Source: Chryseobacterium formosum
Lineage (GTDB): Bacteria > Bacteroidota > Bacteroidia > Flavobacteriales > Weeksellaceae
Assembly: GCF_026460885.1 (NCBI RefSeq)
Contig: NZ_JAOVZW010000018.1
Coordinates: forward strand, 1-64,000
Length of the DNA: 64,000 nucleotides
Direction: 5' to 3'
The position numbers were made by a program, and so were the translations under genes. The notes beneath the pieces were generated by a model. That model did not search any database, was not told the DNA's origin, and saw nothing but the letters and a program-made list of their open reading frames with translations. Each line of letters starts with the position of its first letter. Positions within the stretch are counted from its first letter, which is position 1. This document shows positions 19,251-27,255 of the stretch, in pieces.

Positions 19251-19703
19251 TCAATCCCACACATAATCTTCATTATAATCAATGTTATACTTTTTTAAGA
19301 ACACCCTGAATTCATCCTGATAACTTTTTGTTTTATGATGTTCTTCCTGATTCTGAATATAGTTTTTGGCCACTTCAATCTCTGTAGGATTTACTAAAAA
19401 TGCTCCGTAACCACTCTGCCAATAGAAATTTGAAAATTTTTCGTCTTTTGTTTTAATCCATTTTGATGATGAAGATTTTACATCCTCTAATAATTTGACT
19501 AACGTTACCTTTTTCGAAAGCAGGCACAAAATATGAACATGATCGCGATACCCACCAACTTGTAGAGGATTACATTCCAAACTTTTGCAGATGCCTCCTA
19601 AATAGCTAAACAATTCTTCTTCAATTTCTCTAGAAATAACCGGTTCTCTGTTTTTTGTACTGAAAACGATATGAACATACATTTTACTTAAAGATTGTGG
19701 CAT
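19251..19703 (-). CDS. REP-associated tyrosine transposase (Y1 HUH, IS200/IS605-like TnpA)
   Basis: 150 residues of the Y1_Tnp family, which cut and join single-stranded DNA at palindromes. The HUH motif is HVH at 55-57 (in GGYRDHVHIL). The catalytic Tyr is Tyr115 in NYIQNQEEHH, and the WQSGYGAF motif at 95-102 is typical. The length is full and both catalytic motifs are present, so it could be active. It is flanked by REP palindromes. The stop codon TGA (19251-19253) overlaps the conserved ATCAAT tail of the adjacent REP unit. Confidence 0.92.
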   Translation of the reverse strand: MPQSLSKMYVHIVFSTKNREPVISREIEEELFSYLGGICKSLECNPLQVGGYRDHVHILCLLSKKVTLVKLLEDVKSSSSKWIKTKDEKFSNFYWQSGYGAFLVNPTEIEVAKNYIQNQEEHHKTKSYQDEFRVFLKKYNIDYNEDYVWD

Positions 19704-19730
19704 AATATTTTACTTAAAAAAATTGATTCC

Positions 19731-19925
19731 GCCCTTTCAGGGCTACATAAAACCTGACCATTTTCCTGCGGCTGCACCGCAGGCTATTGATTTTGCCCTT
19801 TCAGGGCTTGCAACTAACATTCTTCTTAAAATTTTCTAAATAACAAGATGTTATCTCGTCCTTTCAGGGCTACATCCCGTTATTTCATTTGTTCCTTTGG
19901 CTTCACGTTGATTTTGTCCTTTCAC
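19731..19925. repeat. REP repeats, right flank of the RAYT gene
   Basis: Two exact palindromes GCCCTTTCAGGGC (19731-19743, 19795-19807), one degenerate copy starting GTCCTTTCAGGGC (19858-19870) and a more decayed one at 19916-19925. A second inverted repeat CCTGCGG/CCGCAGG (19765-19771, 19777-19783) sits between the exact copies, mirroring the arrangement on the left. Units are inverted relative to the left flank and carry the tail ATCAA on the gene-proximal side. Confidence 0.85.
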
Positions 19926-19944
19926 GGAAAACCTAAACCATAAA

Positions 19945-21111
19945 CTATCCCAATGCCTGCTTCAAATCGGCAATAATATCATCCACATTTTCCAGACCTA
20001 CCGAGCAACGGACCAATCCCGCAGTTATTCCAACTTCATTTCTCTCTTCGTCAGAAAGTTTGGAATGGGTTGTAGATGCCGGATGAGTGACAATGGTTCT
20101 AGTGTCGCCCAAGTTTGCAGACAGTGAGCACATTTTTATTTTATCTAAAAAGTTTCTTCCGCCGTCAATGCCACCTTTGATTTCAAAAGCAACGACGTTT
20201 CCGCCCAACTTCATCTGTTTTTTGGCAATTTCATAGCTCGGATGCGATTTTAAAAACGGGTATTTTACCAATTCCACATTTGGATGATTTTCTAAAAACT
20301 CTGCTACTTTCAAGGCATTTTCGCAGTGTCTTTCTACACGAATCGCCAAGGTTTCTAAGCTTTTTGAAAGAACCCAAGCATTGAAAGGCGACATTGCAGG
20401 ACCCGTATTTCGTGCAAAAAGATAAATTTCTCTGATTAAATCTTCTCTTCCAACGGCTACTCCGCCCAAAACACGACCCTGACCGTCAATCAGTTTTGTG
20501 GCTGAATGAACCACCAGATCAGCTCCGTATTTTATTGGCTGCTGAAGGTAAGGCGTCGCAAAACAATTGTCTACAATGAAAATGAGATTGTGTTTTTTGG
20601 CAATCTGACCAAAATATTCCAAGTCTAAAATTTCTATGGCCGGATTGGTCGGCGTTTCCAGATATAGAATTTTTGTGTTGGGTTTGATGTACTGCTCTAC
20701 GTTTTCAGAATCTTCGGCTTTGAAATAGGAGGTTTCGATATTCCATTTCGGGAAATATTTTGTGAACAACGTGTGCGTAGATCCGAAAACCGACTGACAG
20801 CTCACAATGTGATCTCCAGCATTCAGCAATGTTGCAAAGGTAGAGTAAATTGCGGCCATTCCGGTGGCGAATGCATACCCTGATTCAGCACCTTCCATTT
20901 TGACGATCTTATCTGTAAACTCTGTCACATTTGGATTTGAAAACCGGCTGTACAGATTCTTGGATTTCTCCTCAGCAAAACTTGCTCTCATATCTTCCGC
21001 ATCTTCAAAAACAAAGCTTGAAGTAAGATATAAAGGCGTAGAATGCTCGTCAAACTGAGTTCTTTCGGTTTGGGTTCTTATCGCGAGGGTTTCGAAATTT
21101 TCGTTTTCCAT
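19945..21111 (-). CDS. metZ: O-succinyl/acetylhomoserine sulfhydrylase (PLP, Cys/Met metabolism family)
   Basis: PLP enzyme that forms homocysteine from an acylhomoserine and sulfide. The 388 residues show the PLP lysine Lys206 in HSATKLIDGQGRVLGG, Asp181 in IVDNCFATPYLQ, and the SRFSNPN and ETPTNP motifs of the cystathionine gamma-synthase family. The GQGRVLGG form after the lysine is the pattern seen in MetZ-type sulfhydrylases rather than MetB. It is preceded on the same strand by homoserine dehydrogenase (101 bp gap with repeats) and metX, giving homoserine, acyl-homoserine and homocysteine synthesis in order. Succinyl versus acetyl specificity cannot be told from sequence alone. Confidence 0.9.
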   Translation of the reverse strand: MENENFETLAIRTQTERTQFDEHSTPLYLTSSFVFEDAEDMRASFAEEKSKNLYSRFSNPNVTEFTDKIVKMEGAESGYAFATGMAAIYSTFATLLNAGDHIVSCQSVFGSTHTLFTKYFPKWNIETSYFKAEDSENVEQYIKPNTKILYLETPTNPAIEILDLEYFGQIAKKHNLIFIVDNCFATPYLQQPIKYGADLVVHSATKLIDGQGRVLGGVAVGREDLIREIYLFARNTGPAMSPFNAWVLSKSLETLAIRVERHCENALKVAEFLENHPNVELVKYPFLKSHPSYEIAKKQMKLGGNVVAFEIKGGIDGGRNFLDKIKMCSLSANLGDTRTIVTHPASTTHSKLSDEERNEVGITAGLVRCSVGLENVDDIIADLKQALG

Positions 21112-21123
21112 AAATTTAATCTA

Positions 21124-21208
21124 ATGTAACAATGTACCAGTTTAACAGTTTACCAATGTTTACAGCATTTTACGATTGGTACATTGGTACATCGTTATAT
21201 TGGTACAT
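21124..21208. repeat. Dispersed intergenic repeat, copy B with inverted arm
   Basis: 21124-21161 matches the repeat at 16713-16750. The following 21171-21208 contains the same GTACCAAT words in reverse complement (ATTGGTACAT three times), so the whole forms an imperfect inverted repeat. It occupies the gap between homoserine dehydrogenase and metZ. Confidence 0.6.
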
Positions 21209-21212
21209 TTAT

Positions 21213-22757
21213 CTATTTTGTTTCACTTAATCTTAAAATATCTCCAAAAACACCGCGGGCAGTTACTTTTGCGCCGGCGCCAGCTCCCATGATGACGATT
21301 GGATTTTCACCGTAACTTTCTGTGTAGATTTCGAAAATTGAGTCTGAACCTTTCAATTGTCCTAAAGCGGAAGTTGCGGGAACGGAAATCAATTTCACAT
21401 CCAGTTCACCTTTTTCTTTCTGTAAATCTCCGTGCAGATCGCCAACGTATCTTAAAACATGATTCGGTTCCTGATTTTTCTTGATTTGATCGTATTCTTC
21501 ATCCAGTTCTTCCAATCTTGAAAGAAATTCCTGTTTTGAAACTGAAAGCAAAGCTTCAGGAACCAAATTCTGAATGTTGATATCACTAAATTCATTGATT
21601 AAATCTAATTCTCTGGCTAAAATCAAAAGTTTTCTCGCCACGTCATTTCCTGATAAATCTTCTCTTGGATCCGGTTCGGTAAAACCTTTTTCTAAAGCTT
21701 CATTAACGATGGTTGAAAATTTATCATCTCTCAAAGAAAAATTATTGAAAACATAACTTAGCGTTCCCGAAAATACACCTTTGATTCTCGTAATATTTTC
21801 TCCGGAAAGATGTAAAAGTTTTATAGTATCGATCAACGGCAAACCTGCACCTACATTGGTTTCATAAAGATAACGTTTGTTATTTTTGTTCAACGTATAT
21901 CTTAGTTTACGATATTCTTCAATCGGAAGCGTGTTGAAAATTTTGTTGGAAGAAACCAGATCAAAACCATTTTCTGCCAAAGCCTGATAATTTTTCACGA
22001 AGTCAACACTTGCTGTATTATCTACAACAATCAGGTTTTCAAGTTGATTTTCTTTTGAAAAATTAATTAACTCGTCTACGCTTGTAGATTTTTCCGCTGT
22101 AAAAACTTCATCACTCCAAGTGCTGTCAAATCCTTTTTTGTTAAAAGCAATTTTGCGCGAATTGGCAACAGCTACAACTTTCAGGTGAATATTTTTTCTT
22201 CTTTTAATTTCTTCTGAAGAATGTAAAACCTGCTCTATTAATGTCTTTCCAACATTTCCATGACCAATAATTGCTAAGTGAACTGTTTTTGGTTTCTTAA
22301 AAATTTCCGATTCAATGATATTTTTAGTTTTCTCATCCTGAGAAGACGTCACCACAATATTGATTCGCTTTTCGCTTGAATTTTGGTTTAAAAGTAATGG
22401 AAAAACGTTGTTTCTCGCCAGCTCAGAAAGTATTTTATTTAAATCATCTGCCACAAAACCAATGACAGAAACATTATTGATGCTGTAAATCTGAGAAACT
22501 TTTCCTGATTTTCTTTCGGGAGCAAATTCCTCAATCAGACAGGTTACTGCTTTTTCAGAATCATCTTCGTGTACAAGAATTGACAATCCATTCTCAACGG
22601 CCTGCTGAGAAATTACGCCTACACTAATTCGTGCCAAGGTGAGCGCCTTAAAAACCCTGCCGTCAATCCCGATTTCGCCTAGAAAATCTGCTCCTTCAAA
22701 TTTGATGATTGATCTGTTTTTTAAAAATTTTATTTCGTTTGCATTAATCTTACTCAT
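21213..22757 (-). CDS. ACT-domain homoserine dehydrogenase (ThrA-type without the aspartokinase domain)
   Basis: 514 residues. Residues about 10-155 match the paired ACT regulatory domains of ThrA (SIIKFEGADFLGEIGIDGRVFKAL, ISVGVISQ). From about 160 to the end it matches ThrA homoserine dehydrogenase: Rossmann motif IIGHGNVGKTLIEQ, ANSRK, TNVGAGLPLIDT, GVFSGTLSYVFNN, TEPDPREDLSGNDVARKL, VLRYVGDL. The N-terminal aspartokinase domain of about 290 residues is absent. The upstream gene metX ends 2 bp before this start, so no room for it exists. It reduces aspartate semialdehyde to homoserine. Threonine control through the ACT domains is possible but unproven. Second gene of the SAM-riboswitch operon. 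Confidence 0.92.
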   Translation of the reverse strand: MSKINANEIKFLKNRSIIKFEGADFLGEIGIDGRVFKALTLARISVGVISQQAVENGLSILVHEDDSEKAVTCLIEEFAPERKSGKVSQIYSINNVSVIGFVADDLNKILSELARNNVFPLLLNQNSSEKRINIVVTSSQDEKTKNIIESEIFKKPKTVHLAIIGHGNVGKTLIEQVLHSSEEIKRRKNIHLKVVAVANSRKIAFNKKGFDSTWSDEVFTAEKSTSVDELINFSKENQLENLIVVDNTASVDFVKNYQALAENGFDLVSSNKIFNTLPIEEYRKLRYTLNKNNKRYLYETNVGAGLPLIDTIKLLHLSGENITRIKGVFSGTLSYVFNNFSLRDDKFSTIVNEALEKGFTEPDPREDLSGNDVARKLLILARELDLINEFSDINIQNLVPEALLSVSKQEFLSRLEELDEEYDQIKKNQEPNHVLRYVGDLHGDLQKEKGELDVKLISVPATSALGQLKGSDSIFEIYTESYGENPIVIMGAGAGAKVTARGVFGDILRLSETK

Positions 22758-22759
22758 CT

Positions 22760-23698
22760 CTACAAAATATTTTTTATGATATAATTTAACTGTTGATATT
22801 CCATTAAAAAGGCGTCGTGCCCATGAATTGATTTGATCTCGTGATAGAAAACATCGTCTTTCTCAGCCTTCAGCTTATTAAAACACATTCGGATTTCAGA
22901 AGCTGGGAAAAATAAATCAGTATCTACAGAGATCATGTGCATTCGTGCTTTGATTTTACTTAAATCTTTATCGTCTGCATTAATATTCATCAGTAAATGA
23001 TTCATCAGCTGATAAGCTTTTAAACTAAATCTATCGTTTAAAGAATTTCCGTGATAAACAAGCCAGTCTTCAGATTCTAACTTCTGCTTTTCCTGATTGA
23101 ATTTATTTTGAAATCTGTCATTTAAAGACTGTGGTGTTCTGTAGCACAACATCGCATGAATTCTGGCTTTTTGAAGTGGCTCATCATTTCCGTTCAGTAA
23201 AAATTTCTGAACCAGACATTGAGCGTGCAGCCAGTCATGGGTCTTGGAATCACAGGCGATCGGAATGAATAGCTCAGCCAAATTTGAATTCTTAGCAAGC
23301 ATTTCCCAACCGATCCCGCCTCCGAGCGAGCCACCTATAATGGCATATAAGTTTTTAATATTTAAAATTTCTAAACCTTTCAGAAATATATTCGCAATAT
23401 CTGAAGGTGTGAAATCTGAATATTCATCAATAAAAAAATCATCATATCCGTTTCCGGGAATATTGAAACAGAGAACTGTATATTTATTGGTATCAATGAC
23501 TTGGTTTTCCCCAATCAGTTGTTTCCACCAACCTTTTTCTCCGGAAACATTTGAATTTCCGGTTAAAGCATGATTGACCAAAATAATGGGTGCAGAAAAC
23601 AAGTCTTTCCCAAAAAGCTGATAGCTTAATGAGATATGATATTCCTTTTGGGAATCGGTTGTGTACAAAAAATTAATATGTTGCAGTTCTGTTTTCAA
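22760..23698 (-). CDS. metX: Homoserine O-acyltransferase (MetX-like, alpha/beta hydrolase fold)
   Basis: Acylates homoserine to start methionine synthesis. The 312-residue protein shows HALTGN at 43-48, the nucleophile elbow GGSLGGG with Ser124, a late Asp in SVDTDLFFP and a catalytic His in HGHDAFL. It is shorter than the typical 350-380 residues of MetX and lacks part of the lid region, so a homoserine acyltransferase of a shorter Bacteroidota type is likely. The stop is 2 bp from the next gene. It is the first gene after the SAM-I riboswitch, whose 3' edge lies about 62 bp upstream of this start codon. Confidence 0.88.
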   Translation of the reverse strand: MKTELQHINFLYTTDSQKEYHISLSYQLFGKDLFSAPIILVNHALTGNSNVSGEKGWWKQLIGENQVIDTNKYTVLCFNIPGNGYDDFFIDEYSDFTPSDIANIFLKGLEILNIKNLYAIIGGSLGGGIGWEMLAKNSNLAELFIPIACDSKTHDWLHAQCLVQKFLLNGNDEPLQKARIHAMLCYRTPQSLNDRFQNKFNQEKQKLESEDWLVYHGNSLNDRFSLKAYQLMNHLLMNINADDKDLSKIKARMHMISVDTDLFFPASEIRMCFNKLKAEKDDVFYHEIKSIHGHDAFLMEYQQLNYIIKNIL

Positions 23699-23760
23699 TT
23701 TTATATTATTAAAATAAATTTGAAAATGCCATAAGAAATGGCTGAAAAGAACTTCAGTAA

Positions 23761-23869
23761 GTTATCTGTCCAAAATAAAATTTTATTTGGTAGAACGTAG
23801 CACCTTCTTCGCTTGCGCAAAGGGTTGCTAAGGTTTCACAGGGTCTATCCCTCAACCTTTCTTGATAAC
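23761..23869 (-). ncRNA. SAM-I (S-box) riboswitch
   Basis: On the minus strand the segment reads ATCAAGAAAGGTTGAGGG, then GACCCTGTGAAACC, then AGCAACC and AAGGTGCTA. These are the core strings of the S-box aptamer in the correct order. P1 is formed by GTTATC (23864-23869) with GATAAC (23761-23766), and a P4-like hairpin with near-perfect arms spans 23770-23790. S-box RNAs bind S-adenosylmethionine and normally switch methionine genes off when it is abundant. It lies directly upstream of metX. A short hairpin GCCAT/ATGGC (23728-23742) before the start codon may be part of the expression platform, but that is uncertain. Confidence 0.93.
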
Positions 23870-23898
23870 ATTTTCAATATGTAAATGAACGAATGGTG

Positions 23899-23906
23899 CA
23901 AAGATA
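23899..23906 (-). promoter_or_regulatory. -7 promoter box for the SAM-riboswitch operon
   Basis: TATCTTTG on the minus strand matches TAnnTTTG exactly and lies 30 bp upstream of the riboswitch P1 stem, where the transcript should begin. Confidence 0.6.
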
Positions 23907-24057
23907 GAACTTTTCTTTTTAAAAATTAAAAAAAATTAATAAACATCATGAAACTTAATATTAGAGAGGTTTTAATTGGATTGTTAAGAATTATTCAGAT
24001 TAAAAAAATTGGAATTATTTCTCAAAAAAATTAACTTAGCGATGAAAATGATTGGCA

Positions 24058-26670
24058 ATGAACATTGAAAAGCAAAGATTACAAGATAAAAGCTGGAAAA
24101 ACTGGGGACCTTATGTAAGCAACAGACAGTGGGGAAATGTGCGTGAAGATTACAGCAACAACGGAAATGCATGGCATTTTGCTAATCATGATATTGCAGA
24201 AAGTCACACTTACAGATGGGGTGAAGAAGGTATTGCCGGAATTTCAGACCCCAAACAAATTTTCTGTTTTGCACTTTCATTTTGGAATAAAAAAGATAAA
24301 AGGGTAAAAGAAAGGCTTTTCGGACTGAGTAATCCGCAGGGAAATCACGGAGAGGATATTAAAGAAATTTTCTATTATCTTGACAATACACCGACTCACA
24401 GCTACATGAAAATGGTGTATAAATACCCTATAAATGAATTTCCGTATGATGATATTGTTGCTGAAAATGCAAGACGTTCAAAAAAAGAACCTGAATATGA
24501 ACTTTTCGACACCGGAATTTTCGATAAAGATGAATATTTTGACATTTTTATAGAGTATTGTAAATCTGATGCTCATGATATCTTGGTAAGAGTAACGGTT
24601 TGCAACAGAAGTAACCGAGCTGCACCGATTGTTATTTTGCCCACAACTTGGTACAGAAACAACTGGAAATGGGGCTATAATGAGTACAAAGGTCAGGTTG
24701 AAGCAGGAAAAGATGGATGCATCAATGTCAATCACGACAGTATTCCTATTAAAAAGTTTTACTCAAAAAATAAAAATGCAGAACGTGTTTTTTGTGAAAA
24801 TGAAACAAACAATCCTAAGCTTCACGGAACACCAATAGTTGAAAACGCTTACTATAAAGACGGAATCAACGATTATGTTACTCATCAGAAAAACACTATT
24901 AATCCTGAAAAAAGAGGAAGCAAAGCAGCATTTATAATTGATGAAATTATTGAAGCAGGAAAATCTGAAGTTTTCGAATTCAGATTGTCCCCCTACGATA
25001 TGGAAGATGCATTTTATCAGTTTAATGATATTTTTAATGCAAGAATTAATGAAGCAAATGCTTTTTATGATGAAATTCAGCAGGATATATTTAATGATGA
25101 TGAAAAAAATGTTCAGAGACAGGCTTTTGCTGGACTTTTATGGAACAAACAATTTTATCATTACAACGTTGGAAAATGGTTAAAAGGAGATCCTAATCAT
25201 GAAGCTCCACGAGATTTCAACAATTACGTTCGGAATACGGAATGGGATCATCTTCACAATAAAGATATTATCTCAATGCCCGATAAATGGGAATATCCTT
25301 GGTATGCGACTTGGGATTTGGCGTTTCATTGCGTTCCGTTTGCGATTATTGATGCTGATTTTGCTAAAAACCAATTGCTATTACTGACCAAAGAATGGTA
25401 CATGCATCCGAATGGACAAATGCCTGCTTATGAATGGAATTTAAGTGACGTAAATCCACCTGTTCATGCGTGGTCTTGTTTCAGAGTTTTTAAAATTGAT
25501 GAAAAAACTAACGGGAAACCAGATCTTTTATTTCTTGAAAAAGTTTTCCAAAAATTACTGCTAAATTTTACTTGGTGGGTGAACCGAAAAGATAAAAACG
25601 GTAAAAATATTTTCGGTGGAGGATTTTTAGGGCTTGATAATATCGGTGCCTTTGACCGAAATATGGAGTTGAAAGATGGTGAACACCTAGAACAAGCTGA
25701 TGGAACCAGTTGGATGGCAATGTATGCTTTGAACATGATGCGAATAGCGATGGAACTTGCTCAATATTATCAAGTTTACGAAGATATGGCAATCAAGTTT
25801 TTTGAGCATTACCTTTATATTGCAGAAGCCATGGAAAACATGGGAGAAGGCAAAGAAGGACTTTGGAACGAAGAAGACGGTTTCTTCTACGATGTTTTAC
25901 AGTTGGCAAATGGAGAGAGCGTTTCTTTAAGATTGAGAAGTATTGTGGGTTTAATTCCTATGTTTGCTGTTGAAATTATCGATCATCATTTGCTTGATAA
26001 AATGCCGAATTTCCGTGAAAGAATGGAATGGGTTTTAAAAAATAAACCCGAATTAACTTCTTTAGTTTCACATTGGGATGAAGAAGGAAGTGGCAGAAAA
26101 CATTTGATGAGTATTTTACGAAAAACAAGACTGACAAAAGTTTTGAACAGAATGCTTGATGAAAAAGAATTTCTGAGTTCTTACGGAATCCGTGCGATGT
26201 CTAAGGTTTATGAAGAAAATCCTTTTGTGTTTACCGTTCATGGCAATAAAAATGTAGTATATTATACTCCTGCAGAAAGTGACAGCCGAATGTTTGGTGG
26301 AAACAGCAACTGGCGTGGTCCGATTTGGTTCCCAATAAATTTCCTGATTGTTGAAAGTCTGCAACGTTTCCATTTTTATTATGGAAACAGCTTAAAAGTA
26401 GAATTCCCAACCGGAAGTGGAGAAAAGAAAAACTTAGATGAAGTTGCCCAAAATATCAGCGGAAGATTGTGCTCAATTTTCCTGAAAGATGAAAGCGGAC
26501 AACGTGCTTTCAACGGTGGAAATTATAAATTTAATTATGATCCAAACTTCAAAGATTACATTACTTTCTTTGAATATTTCCACGGAGACAATGGAAGAGG
26601 AGTTGGTGCATCACATCAAACGGGATGGACTGCAACTGTTGCAAAACTGATGAAGCCGAGACTTGCGTAA
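24058..26670 (+). CDS. GH63-like glucosidase
   Basis: 870 residues, no signal peptide. The pattern fits bacterial cytoplasmic members of glycoside hydrolase family 63 (glucosidase / mannosylglycerate-hydrolase-like): an N-terminal beta-sandwich region (about 1-310), then an (alpha/alpha)6 barrel. Blocks such as NTEWDHLHN, WEYPWYATWDLAFHC, GQMPAYEWNLSDVNPP and FGGNSNWRGPIWFPIN carry Asp, Glu and Trp residues at conserved-looking positions. The substrate is probably an alpha-linked gluco- or mannosyl-oligosaccharide. The start at 24058 (ATG) is preferred over TTG at 24052. The gene stands alone, divergent from the methionine operon. Confidence 0.85.
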   Translation: MNIEKQRLQDKSWKNWGPYVSNRQWGNVREDYSNNGNAWHFANHDIAESHTYRWGEEGIAGISDPKQIFCFALSFWNKKDKRVKERLFGLSNPQGNHGEDIKEIFYYLDNTPTHSYMKMVYKYPINEFPYDDIVAENARRSKKEPEYELFDTGIFDKDEYFDIFIEYCKSDAHDILVRVTVCNRSNRAAPIVILPTTWYRNNWKWGYNEYKGQVEAGKDGCINVNHDSIPIKKFYSKNKNAERVFCENETNNPKLHGTPIVENAYYKDGINDYVTHQKNTINPEKRGSKAAFIIDEIIEAGKSEVFEFRLSPYDMEDAFYQFNDIFNARINEANAFYDEIQQDIFNDDEKNVQRQAFAGLLWNKQFYHYNVGKWLKGDPNHEAPRDFNNYVRNTEWDHLHNKDIISMPDKWEYPWYATWDLAFHCVPFAIIDADFAKNQLLLLTKEWYMHPNGQMPAYEWNLSDVNPPVHAWSCFRVFKIDEKTNGKPDLLFLEKVFQKLLLNFTWWVNRKDKNGKNIFGGGFLGLDNIGAFDRNMELKDGEHLEQADGTSWMAMYALNMMRIAMELAQYYQVYEDMAIKFFEHYLYIAEAMENMGEGKEGLWNEEDGFFYDVLQLANGESVSLRLRSIVGLIPMFAVEIIDHHLLDKMPNFRERMEWVLKNKPELTSLVSHWDEEGSGRKHLMSILRKTRLTKVLNRMLDEKEFLSSYGIRAMSKVYEENPFVFTVHGNKNVVYYTPAESDSRMFGGNSNWRGPIWFPINFLIVESLQRFHFYYGNSLKVEFPTGSGEKKNLDEVAQNISGRLCSIFLKDESGQRAFNGGNYKFNYDPNFKDYITFFEYFHGDNGRGVGASHQTGWTATVAKLMKPRLA

Positions 26671-26682
26671 TTGGGTTGAAGT

Positions 26683-26727
<45 letters not shown>

Positions 26728-26738
26728 TTTGAGCGTAT

Positions 26739-26790
26739 TAGAGTTTGAAAATTGTAGATAATTTTTATTTTCTAAAATTCTCAAACTCTA
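26739..26790. terminator. Long inverted repeat between convergent genes
   Basis: 15-base arms with one mismatch (26739-26753 with 26776-26790) and a 22-base AT-rich loop lie between the convergent glucosidase and OsmC genes. No clean T-run follows on either side, so a bidirectional terminator role is plausible rather than certain. Confidence 0.5.
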
Positions 26791-26811
26791 TTCATCTCCC
26801 ACTCTATTGCT

Positions 26812-27237
26812 CTATCCCTCAACTTTCTCTCCGTTTACAAAAACTTCGTAACCAATTTCTACATTTGGTTCTAAAGTTTTAGAAACTGAACAGTATTTTT
26901 CAAAAGATAATTCTGATGCTTTTAAAGCTTTTTTAGGATCGATATTTCCTTCCAGTAAAAATTTTACCGTGATTGATTTGAATGGTTTTGCATCATCAAC
27001 TTGAATTCTTTCGCCTTCAACTTCAGCTTTAAAATCGGTAATTTCCTGTCTTTGCTTTTTTAAAATTGACACAATATCTATTCCGCTACAACCAGCAACT
27101 GCCATCAAAACGCTTTCCATCGGAGAAACACCTTTTGCTCCTGGTTGAGAAGTATTATCCAATAAAATCGAATTTCCCTGCGAATTGGTACATTCAAATA
27201 AAAAATCGTCGTTTAGTCTGTTTAAAGTAATTTTCAT
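26812..27237 (-). CDS. OsmC/Ohr-family protein
   Basis: 141 residues. The two redox Cys positions of the OsmC family are present: Cys50 (VAGCSGIDIVSIL) and Cys116 (KYCSVSKTL). Such proteins reduce organic hydroperoxides using thiols, but the YhfA-like subgroup, to which the KGVSPMESVLMAVAGCS pattern points, has no settled substrate. Cytoplasmic. It is followed on the same strand by nothing within the transcript; the gene at 27256 lies 19 bp upstream, so the two may be co-transcribed. Confidence 0.9.
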   Translation of the reverse strand: MKITLNRLNDDFLFECTNSQGNSILLDNTSQPGAKGVSPMESVLMAVAGCSGIDIVSILKKQRQEITDFKAEVEGERIQVDDAKPFKSITVKFLLEGNIDPKKALKASELSFEKYCSVSKTLEPNVEIGYEVFVNGEKVEG

Positions 27238-27255
27238 TTTTAATTATTTCTAAAT

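Larger units (their letters stand above)
19168..19925 (-). mobile_element. RAYT/REP module (IS200/IS605-like)
   Basis: A single-gene HUH transposase unit (19251-19703) has REP palindromes in mirrored orientation on the two sides. Left units read GCCCTGAAAGGGC on the plus strand; right units read GCCCTTTCAGGGC. There are no long terminal inverted repeats, as expected for IS200/IS605-type elements. It is inserted between metZ and the N-terminal half of metH, so it may separate the riboswitch-controlled genes from the rest of the pathway. Confidence 0.8.

Noticed and set aside
19168..19925. Possible CRISPR array because of regularly repeated palindromes
   Set aside because: Copies are mirrored, few, unevenly spaced and centred on an HUH transposase; no cas genes.
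22757..23698. A hidden aspartokinase domain upstream of the homoserine dehydrogenase
   Set aside because: The region is fully occupied by metX with intact catalytic motifs, ending 2 bp before the dehydrogenase start.
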